Shown piece by piece: positions 1-10,112 of a stretch of DNA of 60,000 nt (the stretch's first letter is position 1; each line of letters starts with the position of its first letter). Below the pieces are notes generated by a model. That model was given only the letters and a program-made list of their open reading frames with translations, made no database searches and was not told the DNA's origin. Source of the DNA: Cryptomeria japonica (lineage: Eukaryota > Streptophyta > Pinopsida > Cupressales > Cupressaceae); NCBI RefSeq assembly GCF_030272615.1, contig NC_081407.1, positions 152,107,048 through 152,167,047 on the forward strand, in the 5' to 3' direction. The translations under genes were made by a program, and so were the position numbers.

Positions 1-605
1 ACAAAGGAGAAATAAAAAATAGAGCTAGAAGGAACCCCTGCAATCCTCATAAAGGCCACAGATGAGAATAGTGGAAGAGGATAAACTAAGAGAAATCCTA
101 GAATTGGCCTCGACAATCGGTTATCAATATTGCAGATCAACCATCACTAGTGTCCAGAGCATTGCAAACCAACCATCATCAGTGTCCAGCGAGTATATTC
201 AAGTATTTGTATAGCAAAGAAAGAGGAATGCATCCGAATGAAATATTCTAGAACTATAATACTGGTATAGAATTATCATAGCCACCAAAACTGAAACCAG
301 TTACCGTAGAGACACCTTTACCGGTACAACAAAATCACCAAAACTGATTCTGGATACCAAAAAAACTAACACCTGCAACCGGTGGAGATGTGAAACCAGA
401 ACACTGACGATACCAGATAGCAGATGGGAGTATCAGACCACAGATAAAAAAGTAAACAAAAAACCGATTATGTTATCGAAGCATTAAATACCGGAATGCA
501 GATGTAACCAAATATGTTATACCGGGAAGAACCTATATACAAAGTAATTTAATAGCTTACGAAAGTACTCAAAAAACTGGTTATATAGAGATGAAATACA
601 AAATG
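1..605. other. Unassigned flank of the Tat element insertion
   Basis: No open frame of interest and no recognised domain. The stretch has several short ACCGG-containing words, which also occur in the copia LTRs further right, so it may be part of an old LTR element, but no boundary or target duplication could be placed. It is the left flank of the retrotransposon that starts at 611 and continues, after removal of that element, at 16915. Confidence 0.4.
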
Positions 606-610
606 ACTCC
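606..610. repeat. Target site duplication ACTCC, left copy
   Basis: Identical to 16910-16914 and directly abutting the TG and CA ends of the two LTRs. It marks the insertion of the Tat element. Confidence 0.93.
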
Positions 611-637
611 TGTAGACACCTAAAATTGTCATGTCTA

Positions 638-872
638 ATTAAATAAATATTTTATTTATTTAATTATCTAAGCCTAATTCTTCTATTAATTAAATAAATC
701 CTTATTTATTTAATTAATTCATTTATCCTCTTCTAGCCTTATTTCTCATTTAAATAAATACATTTATTTATTTAAATTATCATTTTCCTAAATTAAATAA
801 ATATCTTATTTATTTAATTGATCCCACTTCTACTATTAATTAAATAAATCCTTATTTATTTAATTAATTCAT
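638..872. repeat. Five successive AT palindromes in U3
   Basis: Each palindrome has arms of 12-15 nt built on TTAAATAAAT / ATTTATTTAA around a 4-6 nt loop, spaced about 45-55 bp apart. The second and fifth are nearly identical, suggesting local duplication. The copy in the 3' LTR is the same. Confidence 0.85.
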
Positions 873-1028
873 TAGCTTTTTCTACACATGACACATGTCA
901 TTCATCTCTTAATTCATACACTACCTACCTCTTTCATTATTTTACTATTTCTTCTACCTAGCCTCTAATCCTAGCCGACCTCCTTTTACACCTCTCAATC
1001 TTAACCCTCCATTTCATATTGTGTCTTC

Positions 1029-1036
1029 TATTTAAG
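1029..1036 (+). promoter_or_regulatory. Putative TATA box of the Tat LTR
   Basis: TATTTAAG in the right half of the LTR, where the U3/R border of plant LTR elements usually falls. The related minus-strand LTR has TATAAATA in the comparable place (26779-26786). Confidence 0.5.
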
Positions 1037-1390
1037 AAGATGCTTTCTTCATTGTCAAACCCTAATGACCCTAATCACTCATGCTAATGATTTTTCATAC
1101 TACGATCCTACTTGCAACCACATTCCATTCTTTGTTGAGCTCTTGTGCATATAAAATCTGAGAGCAAATATATCAAGCAAGATCAATGGAGATAGGAAGA
1201 ATGGAGATCAAAACCCTATTGGACATGTGATGGTATAATCTTTGTGATTTTGTTTTATTTTGCATTGTCTTAGGTAATCTTCATATGTTATGGTGGATCT
1301 TTGTTGATTGTTAGGCTAGGGTTTTGTGGTTGAATCCATTTAGTCTTTCAATATTGTTATCATTGTTATCCATTTTCACCATAAACATTT

Positions 1391-1408
1391 TGGCACGCCC
1401 GGTGGGAC
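1391..1408 (+). promoter_or_regulatory. Primer binding site
   Basis: TGGCACGCCCGGTGGGAC, three bases after the LTR end, begins with the TGG expected from pairing to a tRNA 3' CCA. I could not assign the tRNA with confidence. Confidence 0.7.
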
Positions 1409-1509
1409 TCTTGTCCCTTTGAATTTAACCTTTTTGTTGCAGATTTTGCGTTTTTGAAGTTGCAGATCGGACATTTTTTTTTTTTTTCGACGACATTTTA
1501 GGTATTTCC

Positions 1510-1764
1510 GCGTCTGTGAGTGTTCGGATCGCGTCTTTGAGTTTCAGGAGCGTCTGCGGAGGCGGGAATCGCGTCTGTGTTTTCAACAAATTTTGTTTTG
1601 CAGGTCTCAGATAGGGGCGTCTGTGTTACATAATCGTGTTTGAGTTACTTATGATCGCGTCTGTGTCCGAGACGGGCGTCTGTGTGTTTTGGACGCGTCT
1701 GTGAATCACAGAACCGCGTCTATGTCATAAAGACGCATCTGTGTCTAGTATAACTGCATCTGTG
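1510..1764 (+). repeat. GCGTCTGTG minisatellite, leader cluster 1
   Basis: Six exact copies of GCGTCTGTG and several one-base variants (GCATCTGTG, GCGTCTATG, GCGTCTGCG), separated by irregular spacers of roughly 10-40 bp. Confidence 0.9.
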
Positions 1765-2980
1765 TTTTTACTGTTTCAGAATTTCAAACTTTCTTTGATT
1801 CAGTTTTTTGGATTTCGTACTTAGGGTTTCAGATCTGGTTTATTTTTGGACTAACCCTTGCAGATCTAGCTAACCAAGTTTGTGCAGCTTGTTTTGGAAG
1901 CAAAAACGTTTTGGTTGAAGGCCCCTCTTTCACAAAGTTTTTTGGGTTTTTCTAAAATTCACCTAACTTGTGTGCTTACAGGAAGGGGTGATCATGTGAA
2001 ACAACCCAAACTACTAACAAATTTTGTTGCAGGTCCTTGGCTAGGGTTTTGAAATTTTGTTGTGTACCTTGTTTTCATAGACTAGCAAACACTTCCATTG
2101 GTGCACTAAAATTGAATCATTGTCTTTTGTGTCTTGAGCAATAAGCTCTTTTTATTTAATCTTTAGAGGGCCTGTCTTCCCGTGTGGTCATTAGGACTAC
2201 TAGTGAGAAGAGGATGACCCAAGTGGTAGCGAGGAAAACCCACCTCATCCGAACCACTATAATCAAATGTATTCATGGTGAAAACTATGAATAACGTGTG
2301 CTGATTAGTTCATACCGACACTATGTCTCCCCATAAACCCGTTTGATCAAATTTATTTGATCAGTTGTAGGGCGTAACCCCTACCGACTGGGAGCCTTCT
2401 GTATTTACAAAGCTGAAAGTGCCGCATGTATGGCCACACGAGCGGATGCCCTTACTAGTACCATTTTGTTTTAGAGGCCCAAATCCTTCTAGTTGTTGGG
2501 GCAGGAGGTCGGACCTCTGGTAGCGGCCCACACACATACGGTTCTTAGTAGAGATACAAAGTTCGCCATGGGGAGTTTTCATGGGGACTGATGCTTGGTT
2601 GACCTGAGAAGTGAGTGCCGAGGGTGGAGCCAGTGAGGTCAAGCATCTAAGTATCCGCTCTGAATAGCGTAGCCTCGGGGGTAAAACCCTATGTGGGATC
2701 AACAACTATTGTCTTGGCCAGCCATAAGAATTGTGCTTGACTTATGTTAAACATCCAAAACAATCAAGACCAAACAACAAAACATTGTGTCTTTTGTGTC
2801 TTCAAGTGTATGCAAAACAATTTTACATCAAACAACACACTTTTTGAGTCTAAACACTTGCAAACATTGAGTCCTCATCAACATTGTGTCCTCTTGTCAC
2901 GAAAAACAGTCAAACAATCGGATTTGGTCACAACAAAACAACTTCACAGATTGGAAAAATTGCACGAAGTTCACAGAAAC

Positions 2981-3256
2981 GCGTCTGTGTCTGTTTTAAC
3001 CGCGTCTGTGTTGTCTAAGTGCGTCTATGAAGGGCAGAATAGCGTCTGTGTTTATAACAGCGTCTGTGTTAAACAGAGTAGCGTCTGTGTCTTGGAATCG
3101 CGTCTGTGAAGAATACAGAAGCGTCTGTGTCCAGAATTGCAAAAACTTTACAGTCCAGCAAACATAAACAAAAAAATTGCAGAAGCGCGTCTGGGTTAAA
3201 CATAGTAGCGTCTGTGTCCGGAAACCGCGTCTGTGCAGTATACAGTCGCGTCTGTG
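2981..3256 (+). repeat. GCGTCTGTG minisatellite, leader cluster 2
   Basis: Ten exact copies of GCGTCTGTG plus variants in about 275 bp. It has the same core as cluster 1 and the reverse complement of the core in the repeat at 15364-15603. Confidence 0.9.
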
Positions 3257-3752
3257 TTCAAAATTGCAAGAAAATTTCAGAGTCCAACAAACAAGAGAAA
3301 TCAGTTTTGGAATACTTGAGCTTCCTAGGTTGTTTCTTCAGGTTTCATTTAGCATTCAACCTGTCCTTGGGTCTCACAAAGTCAACCATTGCTTTACATC
3401 TCTCATTACATTCACAATTGTCTAAACTTGAGTCAAAAGGTCACTTGCTTGTCCTCACTATACTTTGTCAACACACTACATACAACAACACTTTGCTAAG
3501 TGGTCCCTCATCAAGGTTTCTTACCTTTGGGTCTCATTTGGTCTTACTTAGAGTCAAGGTCAGCTTACCTCATCAAGAGAAACTATCCTCTCTTTGGAAG
3601 TCACACCTACTCTACTACTTACATACTTGGTCTTACACTTTGGACATTGCAAGTACACCTCAAAATTCATTTACATTCCATTCAACTCTTGGTCTGCCAT
3701 ACTCTTTCCATTTTTCAACTAGTCTTACACATCTTGGTCAAACACCTAGTTC

Positions 3753-6305
3753 ATGGTTGAAACCCGTCTTCAAAAATCTAGGAGAAATGCTAAAGAAGCT
3801 CAAGGGTCTGCCAACATGAGTTCTTATGAGTATGACAATGATTTATTCTTCAATCCTGAGCACACTACATTACCTGACATGGAGGTTTATAGAAACAATC
3901 CAAATGTTGAGAACACAGACACTACAAACAACAATGCTACACACAATGACAATGTGGACAACTTTTCAATACAATCAGCAGATATAGAAGAATCCATAAT
4001 GAATCCTCATTTCAATAGATTGGTTGAAGAGATAATGAAGAGGGATAGACAATACTTCTTATACATGATGGCACAAAGTGGAGCTAAAATACCTCATGAC
4101 TTTGACATGTCTCAACTTATGGAAAATCGACCCTCGCAACAAACTCACTCCAACATGGATCAAGGGAGACCCAATAGTGGAGGAAATAGAGGACCGCATA
4201 TGGTACCTGAATCACCATCAGCTTTGCTTCAAAAACCAGAGGTCTCACATACACAAGCTCAAACATATGATACTTACCTTCAAAGACCATTATGGAAGTC
4301 TTATGCAGATAGATATGCTCAATCACATGCTCCAGCTATGGATCAATCAAAACAAGTGGATACTCAAAGGCATCCTCAAAATTTGGACATAAGGAAACCT
4401 CATGTTAAATTTGGGGGCAACACAATGGAAAATGAAATGCCTATTGAATATGGTATATATGCACAAAATAGATATGGGGTTCCTCAACATGAAGCTATGC
4501 CAAGTGCTCCCTATATGCCGCATCAATATAGACCTCCATATGGACATGTCTACGATCAGTATCATCCATACATGCAACAAGCTCCTCCTCAAATGGGTGT
4601 TTCAAACACGGGGTATGTTACAAGAAATAGATCTCCTCCCAAGAGCAATTTGGAGCAACAAATAAGAGATTTACAAAAGAAAATGGAGGACATGAGTACA
4701 CCAAAACCAACATACACTATGAGAGATATATGTCCTTATCCATTTGATAAGAGCATCCCAATGCCTCCATTTCCTACACACTTTGTGACACCAAAATTTG
4801 ACAAGTATAGAGGAAAAGGAGACCCCAAGGCACACATACGACAATTTTTCACAGCCTGCATTGAGGTAGCGGCAGAAGAAACATATTTGATGAGGTTGTT
4901 CCCGCAGAGCTTAGGCGATCAAGCTATGGAATGGTTTTCTCAATTACCTCCTGGTATTAAGTCATGGGGCGACTTAGCAGAGGCATTCATTCAGCATTTC
5001 TCCTACAACATAGAAACAGATATCTCAGTCACTACTTTGTGCAATACTAAGCAAAAGGAGGGAGAATCTTTTGCATCATTTTTACAAAGATGGAGAAATC
5101 TAGCCAGCAGATGCTCTTGTGAAATTCCCCAAAAGCAAATGGTAGAAATGTTCACTCAAAACGTTAACAAGGATATTGGCTATGATCTAAGGAAAGCTTG
5201 TTTGTCCACATTCAAGGATGTTATTGAAAAGGGCCTAGCAACAGAAAAGGTCTTAATTGAACAAGGAGTCATTAAGCTATTCAAGGAAAACAAAGATGAC
5301 TTTAAAGGAAAAGACAAGCCAAGATTTTGGAATAAAAACAAGAACACAGTCAACGATGGAGTTGTTGATGCCAATACAGTGAGACCCAAGTTCATCTTTT
5401 CAGGATCAATTTCTACAAACAATCAAGTGAATACTCAAACAACTTCCAGATCACGAAGGAAGTACACTCCATTGGGAGAACCACTTGAATCAGTCTTCAA
5501 AAAGCTAGTGGCAAACAAAGTGATCACAGTTCCAGATTTTCCTCCATATGAACCAAAGGTCAAACCAAATTGGTGGAATGATGATGAGTATTGTGAGTTT
5601 CATAAGAGCAAGGGACATAAGACAGGAAATTGCCATCGACTGAAGAATATTGTGCAAGATCTCATTGATAGAGGTGACATTGAGATTGAGGGACATTCGT
5701 CTAATCAAGAACATGAGATGTTTAAGGAACCATTCCCAAAGCATGACAAAGGAAAAGCCCAAGTCATAGATGATCAGGCCAACTATACTAGAGCACCTTA
5801 CAACTATGACTCAACTATTAATCACATCTCAATGGATAATCATATCTCTACTATTACCATCAAGAACAAAAATCCTGAGAATCCTCCTCAGAGACCCAAG
5901 ATTGTTCTAAGAGGTGTGGGATCTTCGTCCGAGTCTACCTCTGAATGCCATGTAACAACTCGTCGAGGTAAAATTACTTTGCCAGGTGCCTCCACTAAAA
6001 ACACCTCTTCTTCATCTACTAAACCTGAGTATGACCTTGTAGAACAGTTAGGGAAGACACCCGCGCTCATATCCATCCTTGAGCTCTTACGCATATCCCC
6101 CGCTCATAAAGCTATTCTTGACCAAATCTTAAGAGACACCGCCGTTCCTACTGATCTGAACGTGGACCAGTTTCAAGCCATGGTGGGATACCTTTCCATT
6201 CCACATTCCCTTACATTTACAGAAGCTGATGACGCCTCCATAAGTCAGCCACATAATGCACCATTACATATTGAAGCCTTCATACACAAGCATCGAATAA
6301 AGTGA
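3753..6305 (+). CDS. gag: Gag polyprotein of the Tat element, N-terminal segment of gag-pol
   Basis: Structural protein that packages the retroelement RNA. The start at the MVETRLQ sequence is chosen because it opens the frame and such a basic start is common in plant gypsy gags. Residues about 340-510 hold the retrotransposon gag core (AMEWFSQLPPG, NTKQKEGESFASFLQRW). A modified zinc knuckle of C-x2-H-x4-H-x4-C form uses C614, H617, H622 and C627. The segment ends at TGA (6303-6305) just before the protease active site. The next frame is in phase, and the related minus-strand element has an Arg codon here, so the stop is best read as CGA changed to TGA. If not suppressed, it separates gag from pol. 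Confidence 0.88.
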   Translation: MVETRLQKSRRNAKEAQGSANMSSYEYDNDLFFNPEHTTLPDMEVYRNNPNVENTDTTNNNATHNDNVDNFSIQSADIEESIMNPHFNRLVEEIMKRDRQYFLYMMAQSGAKIPHDFDMSQLMENRPSQQTHSNMDQGRPNSGGNRGPHMVPESPSALLQKPEVSHTQAQTYDTYLQRPLWKSYADRYAQSHAPAMDQSKQVDTQRHPQNLDIRKPHVKFGGNTMENEMPIEYGIYAQNRYGVPQHEAMPSAPYMPHQYRPPYGHVYDQYHPYMQQAPPQMGVSNTGYVTRNRSPPKSNLEQQIRDLQKKMEDMSTPKPTYTMRDICPYPFDKSIPMPPFPTHFVTPKFDKYRGKGDPKAHIRQFFTACIEVAAEETYLMRLFPQSLGDQAMEWFSQLPPGIKSWGDLAEAFIQHFSYNIETDISVTTLCNTKQKEGESFASFLQRWRNLASRCSCEIPQKQMVEMFTQNVNKDIGYDLRKACLSTFKDVIEKGLATEKVLIEQGVIKLFKENKDDFKGKDKPRFWNKNKNTVNDGVVDANTVRPKFIFSGSISTNNQVNTQTTSRSRRKYTPLGEPLESVFKKLVANKVITVPDFPPYEPKVKPNWWNDDEYCEFHKSKGHKTGNCHRLKNIVQDLIDRGDIEIEGHSSNQEHEMFKEPFPKHDKGKAQVIDDQANYTRAPYNYDSTINHISMDNHISTITIKNKNPENPPQRPKIVLRGVGSSSESTSECHVTTRRGKITLPGASTKNTSSSSTKPEYDLVEQLGKTPALISILELLRISPAHKAILDQILRDTAVPTDLNVDQFQAMVGYLSIPHSLTFTEADDASISQPHNAPLHIEAFIHKHRIK

Positions 6306-9300
6306 GTCCTGATAGATGGAGGAGCTGGTCTAAACATTTGTACATTGAGCACCATTAAAAAATTGGGATATTCTGATAAAGCTGTGAATTCAAAGAACCA
6401 AATTACCATCAAGGCATATGATGATGAAGAACACTCATCCAAGGGCACGGTCACCTTACCTCTAAGAATTGGGCCAGTTACAAAGGATGTGGTTTGTCAG
6501 GTCCTAGATTTAGATCTCACTTATAATATATTGCTAGGACGTCCTTGGATTCATGAAATGAGGGCAGTCCCATCGACATATCATCAATGCATTAAGTTTC
6601 CTCATAATGGAGTCGAGGTAACAGTTAACAGTGATCCTAATCCGTTCATATATTGCAATAACCTGAGATCACATACGGAGATCATCATTCCCAGTAATCG
6701 TGAAGCTGTTCCTTCTTCGGCATACATTGACCCTGAGTCATTAAAACCTTCGACATCAAAACAAGGTGAACTTAAAGGCAGATTTCAAGACAAAGGCATG
6801 GGACAATACACTTTGAATCAGACCATGTATTTACGACAAGTCATGAGCTCTCCAAAAGAATTTGGAAGGCCACATCCTAACAAGCAAACACTCATCATGA
6901 CGCTCAAATGGGATCCTACTACCTTTCAAAGATGGGGCGAACTGGAAGAGGAGGATTTATACAAAATGCTCTATAAAGACATTGAAGATGACACACATGA
7001 TCAGATCAATATACCTTGTGAGAAATATGGCAAAGGCTTCAAGATTCTACAAAAATTCGGGTATGATGGGAAAAGCCCTCTTGGGTTACGCAAAGAAGGC
7101 GTCATGGAACCCCTACAACCTGAATTGACCATAAGAAGAGAACGCTCAAAGGGACTTGGTTTTCTGACTTCCAAGATCCACACAAAAAGGACAAAAGAGG
7201 CATCACAAATCAAAGTTGCCAAAATTCAACAGGAAGATTGCTATTCCACAGACTCCAACGAATGGGAATGGGTTTCAGACAAATCCACCAGTGACTATGA
7301 GCTCACTGAGACATTCAGAGAGCCAGATGAACCCACAGAAGAAGAGGAGTTTTATAACAAATTCAGAGTTGGTCAAGAAACAACCCATAAGGATTTCCCA
7401 CAGTCTTCGTTTCAAGGTCTTAGGTCAAAATCACATAGGATGAGAACACCTGTTCCGGAATGCGCTACTAGTAATGATAATTTGGATTTGCTTGCGATCA
7501 AAACTGATGAGGAGAGTGTCATCGATGACCTCGACGATTGCCTCGATATACCCGAATATAACCACATCTTCACTCTTAGCCCTGCAAACTCTGAAAACAT
7601 TAAAGGCCTTCCCCTTTTTCATCCCCAACTCATTGACTGGGATTATGAAGGACCAGCACAATTTGACACATTTCAGAATGACGAAGCTATTATTGACTAT
7701 CTTGGCATACGAGATGATCTTCCCCCTAGAGACCACAAAGCAGGATACATCATAGAACTCAACAACATGGCATATTTTGGTGAGGGTGTCGGACCTTCCA
7801 GTCGCAAAAATGTGAAAATAAGAACAAATCAAGGATCTTATGGCGAAAACCACACTGTGGCACTATCTGACCCCAAAAAAGTAAAAAGAAAGGACGTATC
7901 TGAGGGCGAAAACCTCTCTGAGGCGCCCGAAGATGGAAGGCTCGACATTCTCCCAGCATCATATGAGGAAAATTCATCCATGTTGGTAGAGGAGACTATC
8001 AAAACAAACATTGGTACAGAAGAGGTTCCACACAACATATTCCTGGCTCAATCATTAACAGAGTCCGAAAGATCAAAATTCATAAGCTTCTTCAAAGAAC
8101 GACAAATCAACTTTGCATGGTCATACGCTGATATGCCTGGACTAGATCCGGATTTGGTAATGCATCATTTGACAGTCAAACCAGGGGCAAAGCCAGTGAA
8201 ACAGAAATTAAGGAAAATGCATCCACAAGTGGCATTACTAGTCAAAGAAGAGCTGGAGAAATTACTCGATGTCGGATTCATACGCCCAATTGATTATCCC
8301 GAATGGATCTCCAATTTAGTACCTGTCAGTAAACCAGATCGCAGCATCAGAATATGTACAGATTTCAGAGACATCAACAAAGCTTGTCCAAAAGATGACT
8401 TCCCATTACCAAACATTGACTTGATTGTTGATCTCACAGCAGGTCATGAAATGCTATCATTAATGGATGGATTTTCTGGTTATAATCAAATCAGGATTGC
8501 ACCGGAGGATCAACACAAAACATCATTTACTTGTCCATGGGGAACTTTCTGTTGGAATGTCATGCCCTTTGGGCTGAAGAATGCAGGTGCTACATATCAA
8601 AGAGCTATGACTACTATTTTTCATGATCTCATGCATGTAACCGTGGAAGATTATGTTGATGATCTCTTGGGAAAATCAATAGATAGAGATACACATTTGG
8701 ACATACTTTCAGTCGTCTTTGATCGGTTGGAAAAATACAAGGTAAGATTAAACCCCAAGAAATGTGTCTTTGGAGTAACCTCCGGGAAACTCCTAGGATT
8801 CATTGTGTCCAAAAGAGGAATTGAAGCGGATCCAGCAAAAGTCAAAGCTATCTTGGAAATGCAACCACCAAGAAATATCAGTCAACTTCGATCCTTACAA
8901 GGCAGACTCCAGTCCATCCGAAGATTCATAGCACAACTGGCAGATAAGTGTAACCCTTTTCAACACCTGCTACATAAAAACATCAAATTCAAATGGGATG
9001 ACAACTGTCAACAGGCTTTCCAGACGCTCAAAGACTATCTCCTAAATCCACCAGTTCTGATGCCACCAGTTCCAGATCAGCCTTTGTTGCTATACATATC
9101 AGCTACTCCAACAGCACTGGGGGCACTCTTAGCGCAACAAATTGCTGACGGCAAGGAAAAAGCAGTATACTATATCAGTCGCACATTGGTGGGATATGAG
9201 CTAAACTACACACCAATCGAGCGTGCATGTCTCGCTGTGGTCTTTGCTTCACAGAAATTACGCCATTATATGCTCACTCACAAGACTAAGTTGATTGCAA

Positions 9301-9683
9301 GAATTGATCCATTAAAATACCTTCTCAACAAAGCTACACTTACTGGGCGACTGGCCAAGTGGGTAATGATCCTGAGTGAATTCGACATCGAGTATGTGGA
9401 CAGAAAAGCAATAAAAGGACAAGCAATCACGGATCAATTAGCAGATGCTCCCATGATAGATGATGCTCCTCTAAGTTCAGAATTTCCAAATGAATCCATT
9501 TTAACAGTATCACACGCAAAGCCATGGCAATTATACTTTGATGGTTCATACACACAGCATGGGGCAGGAGCTGGTATTCTCTTTATAACTCCTCAAGGCG
9601 ATTCTATACCAAAATCATATCGCTTATCATTTCCTTGCACCAACAATATAGCGGAATATGAGGCATTAACAACAGGATTATGA
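6306..9683 (+). CDS. pol: Pol segment: protease, G-patch-like, reverse transcriptase, RNase H and start of second RNase H
   Basis: In the same frame as gag. The aspartic protease motif DGGAGLNICT follows the gag stop directly. At about 7028-7165 a glycine-rich segment (YGKGFKILQKFGYDGKSPLG ... GLGF) resembles a G-patch. Reverse transcriptase spans about 8200-8790 with MDGFSGYNQI and the catalytic YVDD at 8652. The following Ty3-type RNase H has LYISATPTALGALLAQ where an Asp is normal (DAS), so its first catalytic residue is lost. A second RNase H begins at FDGSYTQHGAGAG with NNIAEYEAL. The segment ends at TGA (9681-9683) inside this domain, between its Glu and second Asp. The stop is compatible with CGA to TGA. 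Confidence 0.9.
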   Translation, partial: VLIDGGAGLNICTLSTIKKLGYSDKAVNSKNQITIKAYDDEEHSSKGTVTLPLRIGPVTKDVVCQVLDLDLTYNILLGRPWIHEMRAVPSTYHQCIKFPHNGVEVTVNSDPNPFIYCNNLRSHTEIIIPSNREAVPSSAYIDPESLKPSTSKQGELKGRFQDKGMGQYTLNQTMYLRQVMSSPKEFGRPHPNKQTLIMTLKWDPTTFQRWGELEEEDLYKMLYKDIEDDTHDQINIPCEKYGKGFKILQKFGYDGKSPLGLRKEGVMEPLQPELTIRRERSKGLGFLTSKIHTKRTKEASQIKVAKIQQEDCYSTDSNEWEWVSDKSTSDYELTETFREPDEPTEEEEFYNKFRVGQETTHKDFPQSSFQGLRSKSHRMRTPVPECATSNDNLDLLAIKTDEESVIDDLDDCLDIPEYNHIFTLSPANSENIKGLPLFHPQLIDWDYEGPAQFDTFQNDEAIIDYLGIRDDLPPRDHKAGYIIELNNMAYFGEGVGPSSRKNVKIRTNQGSYGENHTVALSDPKKVKRKDVSEGENLSEAPEDGRLDILPASYEENSSMLVEETIKTNIGTEEVPHNIFLAQSLTESERSKFISFFKERQINFAWSYADMPGLDPDLVMHHLTVKPGAKPVKQKLRKMHPQVALLVKEELEKLLDVGFIRPIDYPEWISNLVPVSKPDRSIRICTDFRDINKACPKDDFPLPNIDLIVDLTAGHEMLSLMDGFSGYNQIRIAPEDQHKTSFTCPWGTFCWNVMPFGLKNAGATYQRAMTTIFHDLMHVTVEDYVDDLLGKSIDRDTHLDILSVVFDRLEKYKVRLNPKKCVFGVTSGKLLGFIVSKRGIEADPAKVKAILEMQPPRNISQLRSLQGRLQSIRRFIAQLADKCNPFQHLLHKNIKFKWDDNCQQAFQTLKDYLLNPPVLMPPVPDQPLLLYISATPTALGALLAQQIADGKEKAVYYISRTLVGYELNYTPIERACLAVVFASQKLRHYMLTHKTKLIARIDPLKYLLNKATLTGRLAKWVMILSEFDIEYVDRKAIKGQAITDQLADAPMIDDAPLSSEFPNESILTVSHAKPWQLYFDGSYTQHGAGAGILFITPQGDSIPKSYRLSFPCTNNIAEYEALTTGL

Positions 9684-10112
9684 ATTGCAGTTCAATGGAA
9701 GATCCAGGAACTTCGTGTTTTTGGAGACTCCCAACTTGTTATCCGTCAAGCAACTGATGATTACCAAACAAAAGATGAAAAATTACTGCCTTATAAAAAA
9801 ATGGTGGATAATCTGAAACAGCACTTTACAAAGATAGATTTTGAGCAGATACCAAGAGAGCGAAATCGCACCGCAGATGCCATGGCTACAATTGCTTCAC
9901 TAATTGATCTACCTCAAAATGAGACCTGCTATGAGTTCTTGGTGGATAACCTTTTGGTCCCTTCATATGAAAACACTCCTACTGAAATGATATGCGTTGT
10001 CGGTCCTGAATCCCAGTTATATGGTTCCATATTCACATACCTACGAGACAATACCTTACCTCCTGATCTATCAAATAACCAACGTCGCACTTTCATTCGC
10101 CAATCCTCTTGA
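9684..10112 (+). CDS. pol: Pol segment: rest of second RNase H and linker
   Basis: Continues the pol frame after the TGA. It supplies the remaining catalytic Asp residues of the second (Tat-type) RNase H, seen as FGDSQLVIRQA and RNRTADAMATIAS, so the acquired RNase H would be catalytically complete if translated through. It is followed by a linker to integrase and ends at another TGA (10110-10112), where CGA is again the likely ancestral codon (QSS-stop-YVILADILYRRG). Alone, this piece would not be expressed. Confidence 0.82.
   Translation: MAVQWKIQELRVFGDSQLVIRQATDDYQTKDEKLLPYKKMVDNLKQHFTKIDFEQIPRERNRTADAMATIASLIDLPQNETCYEFLVDNLLVPSYENTPTEMICVVGPESQLYGSIFTYLRDNTLPPDLSNNQRRTFIRQSS

Larger units (their letters stand above)
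611..1387 (+). repeat. 5' LTR of the Tat element
   Basis: 777 bp, TG...CA ends, two mismatches by eye to the 3' LTR. U3 is very AT-rich and carries five AT palindromes. A TATA-like TATTTAAG lies at 1029-1036. The LTR should supply the promoter for the genomic RNA here and the polyadenylation signals at the other end. Confidence 0.95.
1388..3752 (+). other. Long untranslated leader before gag
   Basis: About 2.4 kb between the 5' LTR and the gag ATG. It contains two clusters of a GCGTCTGTG minisatellite and a unique middle part. Open frames here are short, unlike any retroelement protein, and built from the repeat, so I do not call them genes. A long leader is usual in Tat elements. A leader intron is possible but no splice pair could be chosen. 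Confidence 0.75.

Noticed and set aside
2361-2705. Minus-strand open frame of 114 codons in the Tat leader
   Set aside because: No domain, no neighbours on that strand, and the region is the non-coding leader of a retrotransposon.
2744-3819. Plus-strand open frames of 121 and 237 codons before gag
   Set aside because: Built largely from the GCGTCTGTG repeat (CVYNSVCVKQSSVCV text). They run into gag in another frame and have no gag-like motif.
6303-6305. Programmed gag-pol stop with readthrough
   Set aside because: Not excluded, but the related element has Arg at this codon and two further TGAs occur downstream, so mutation is simpler.
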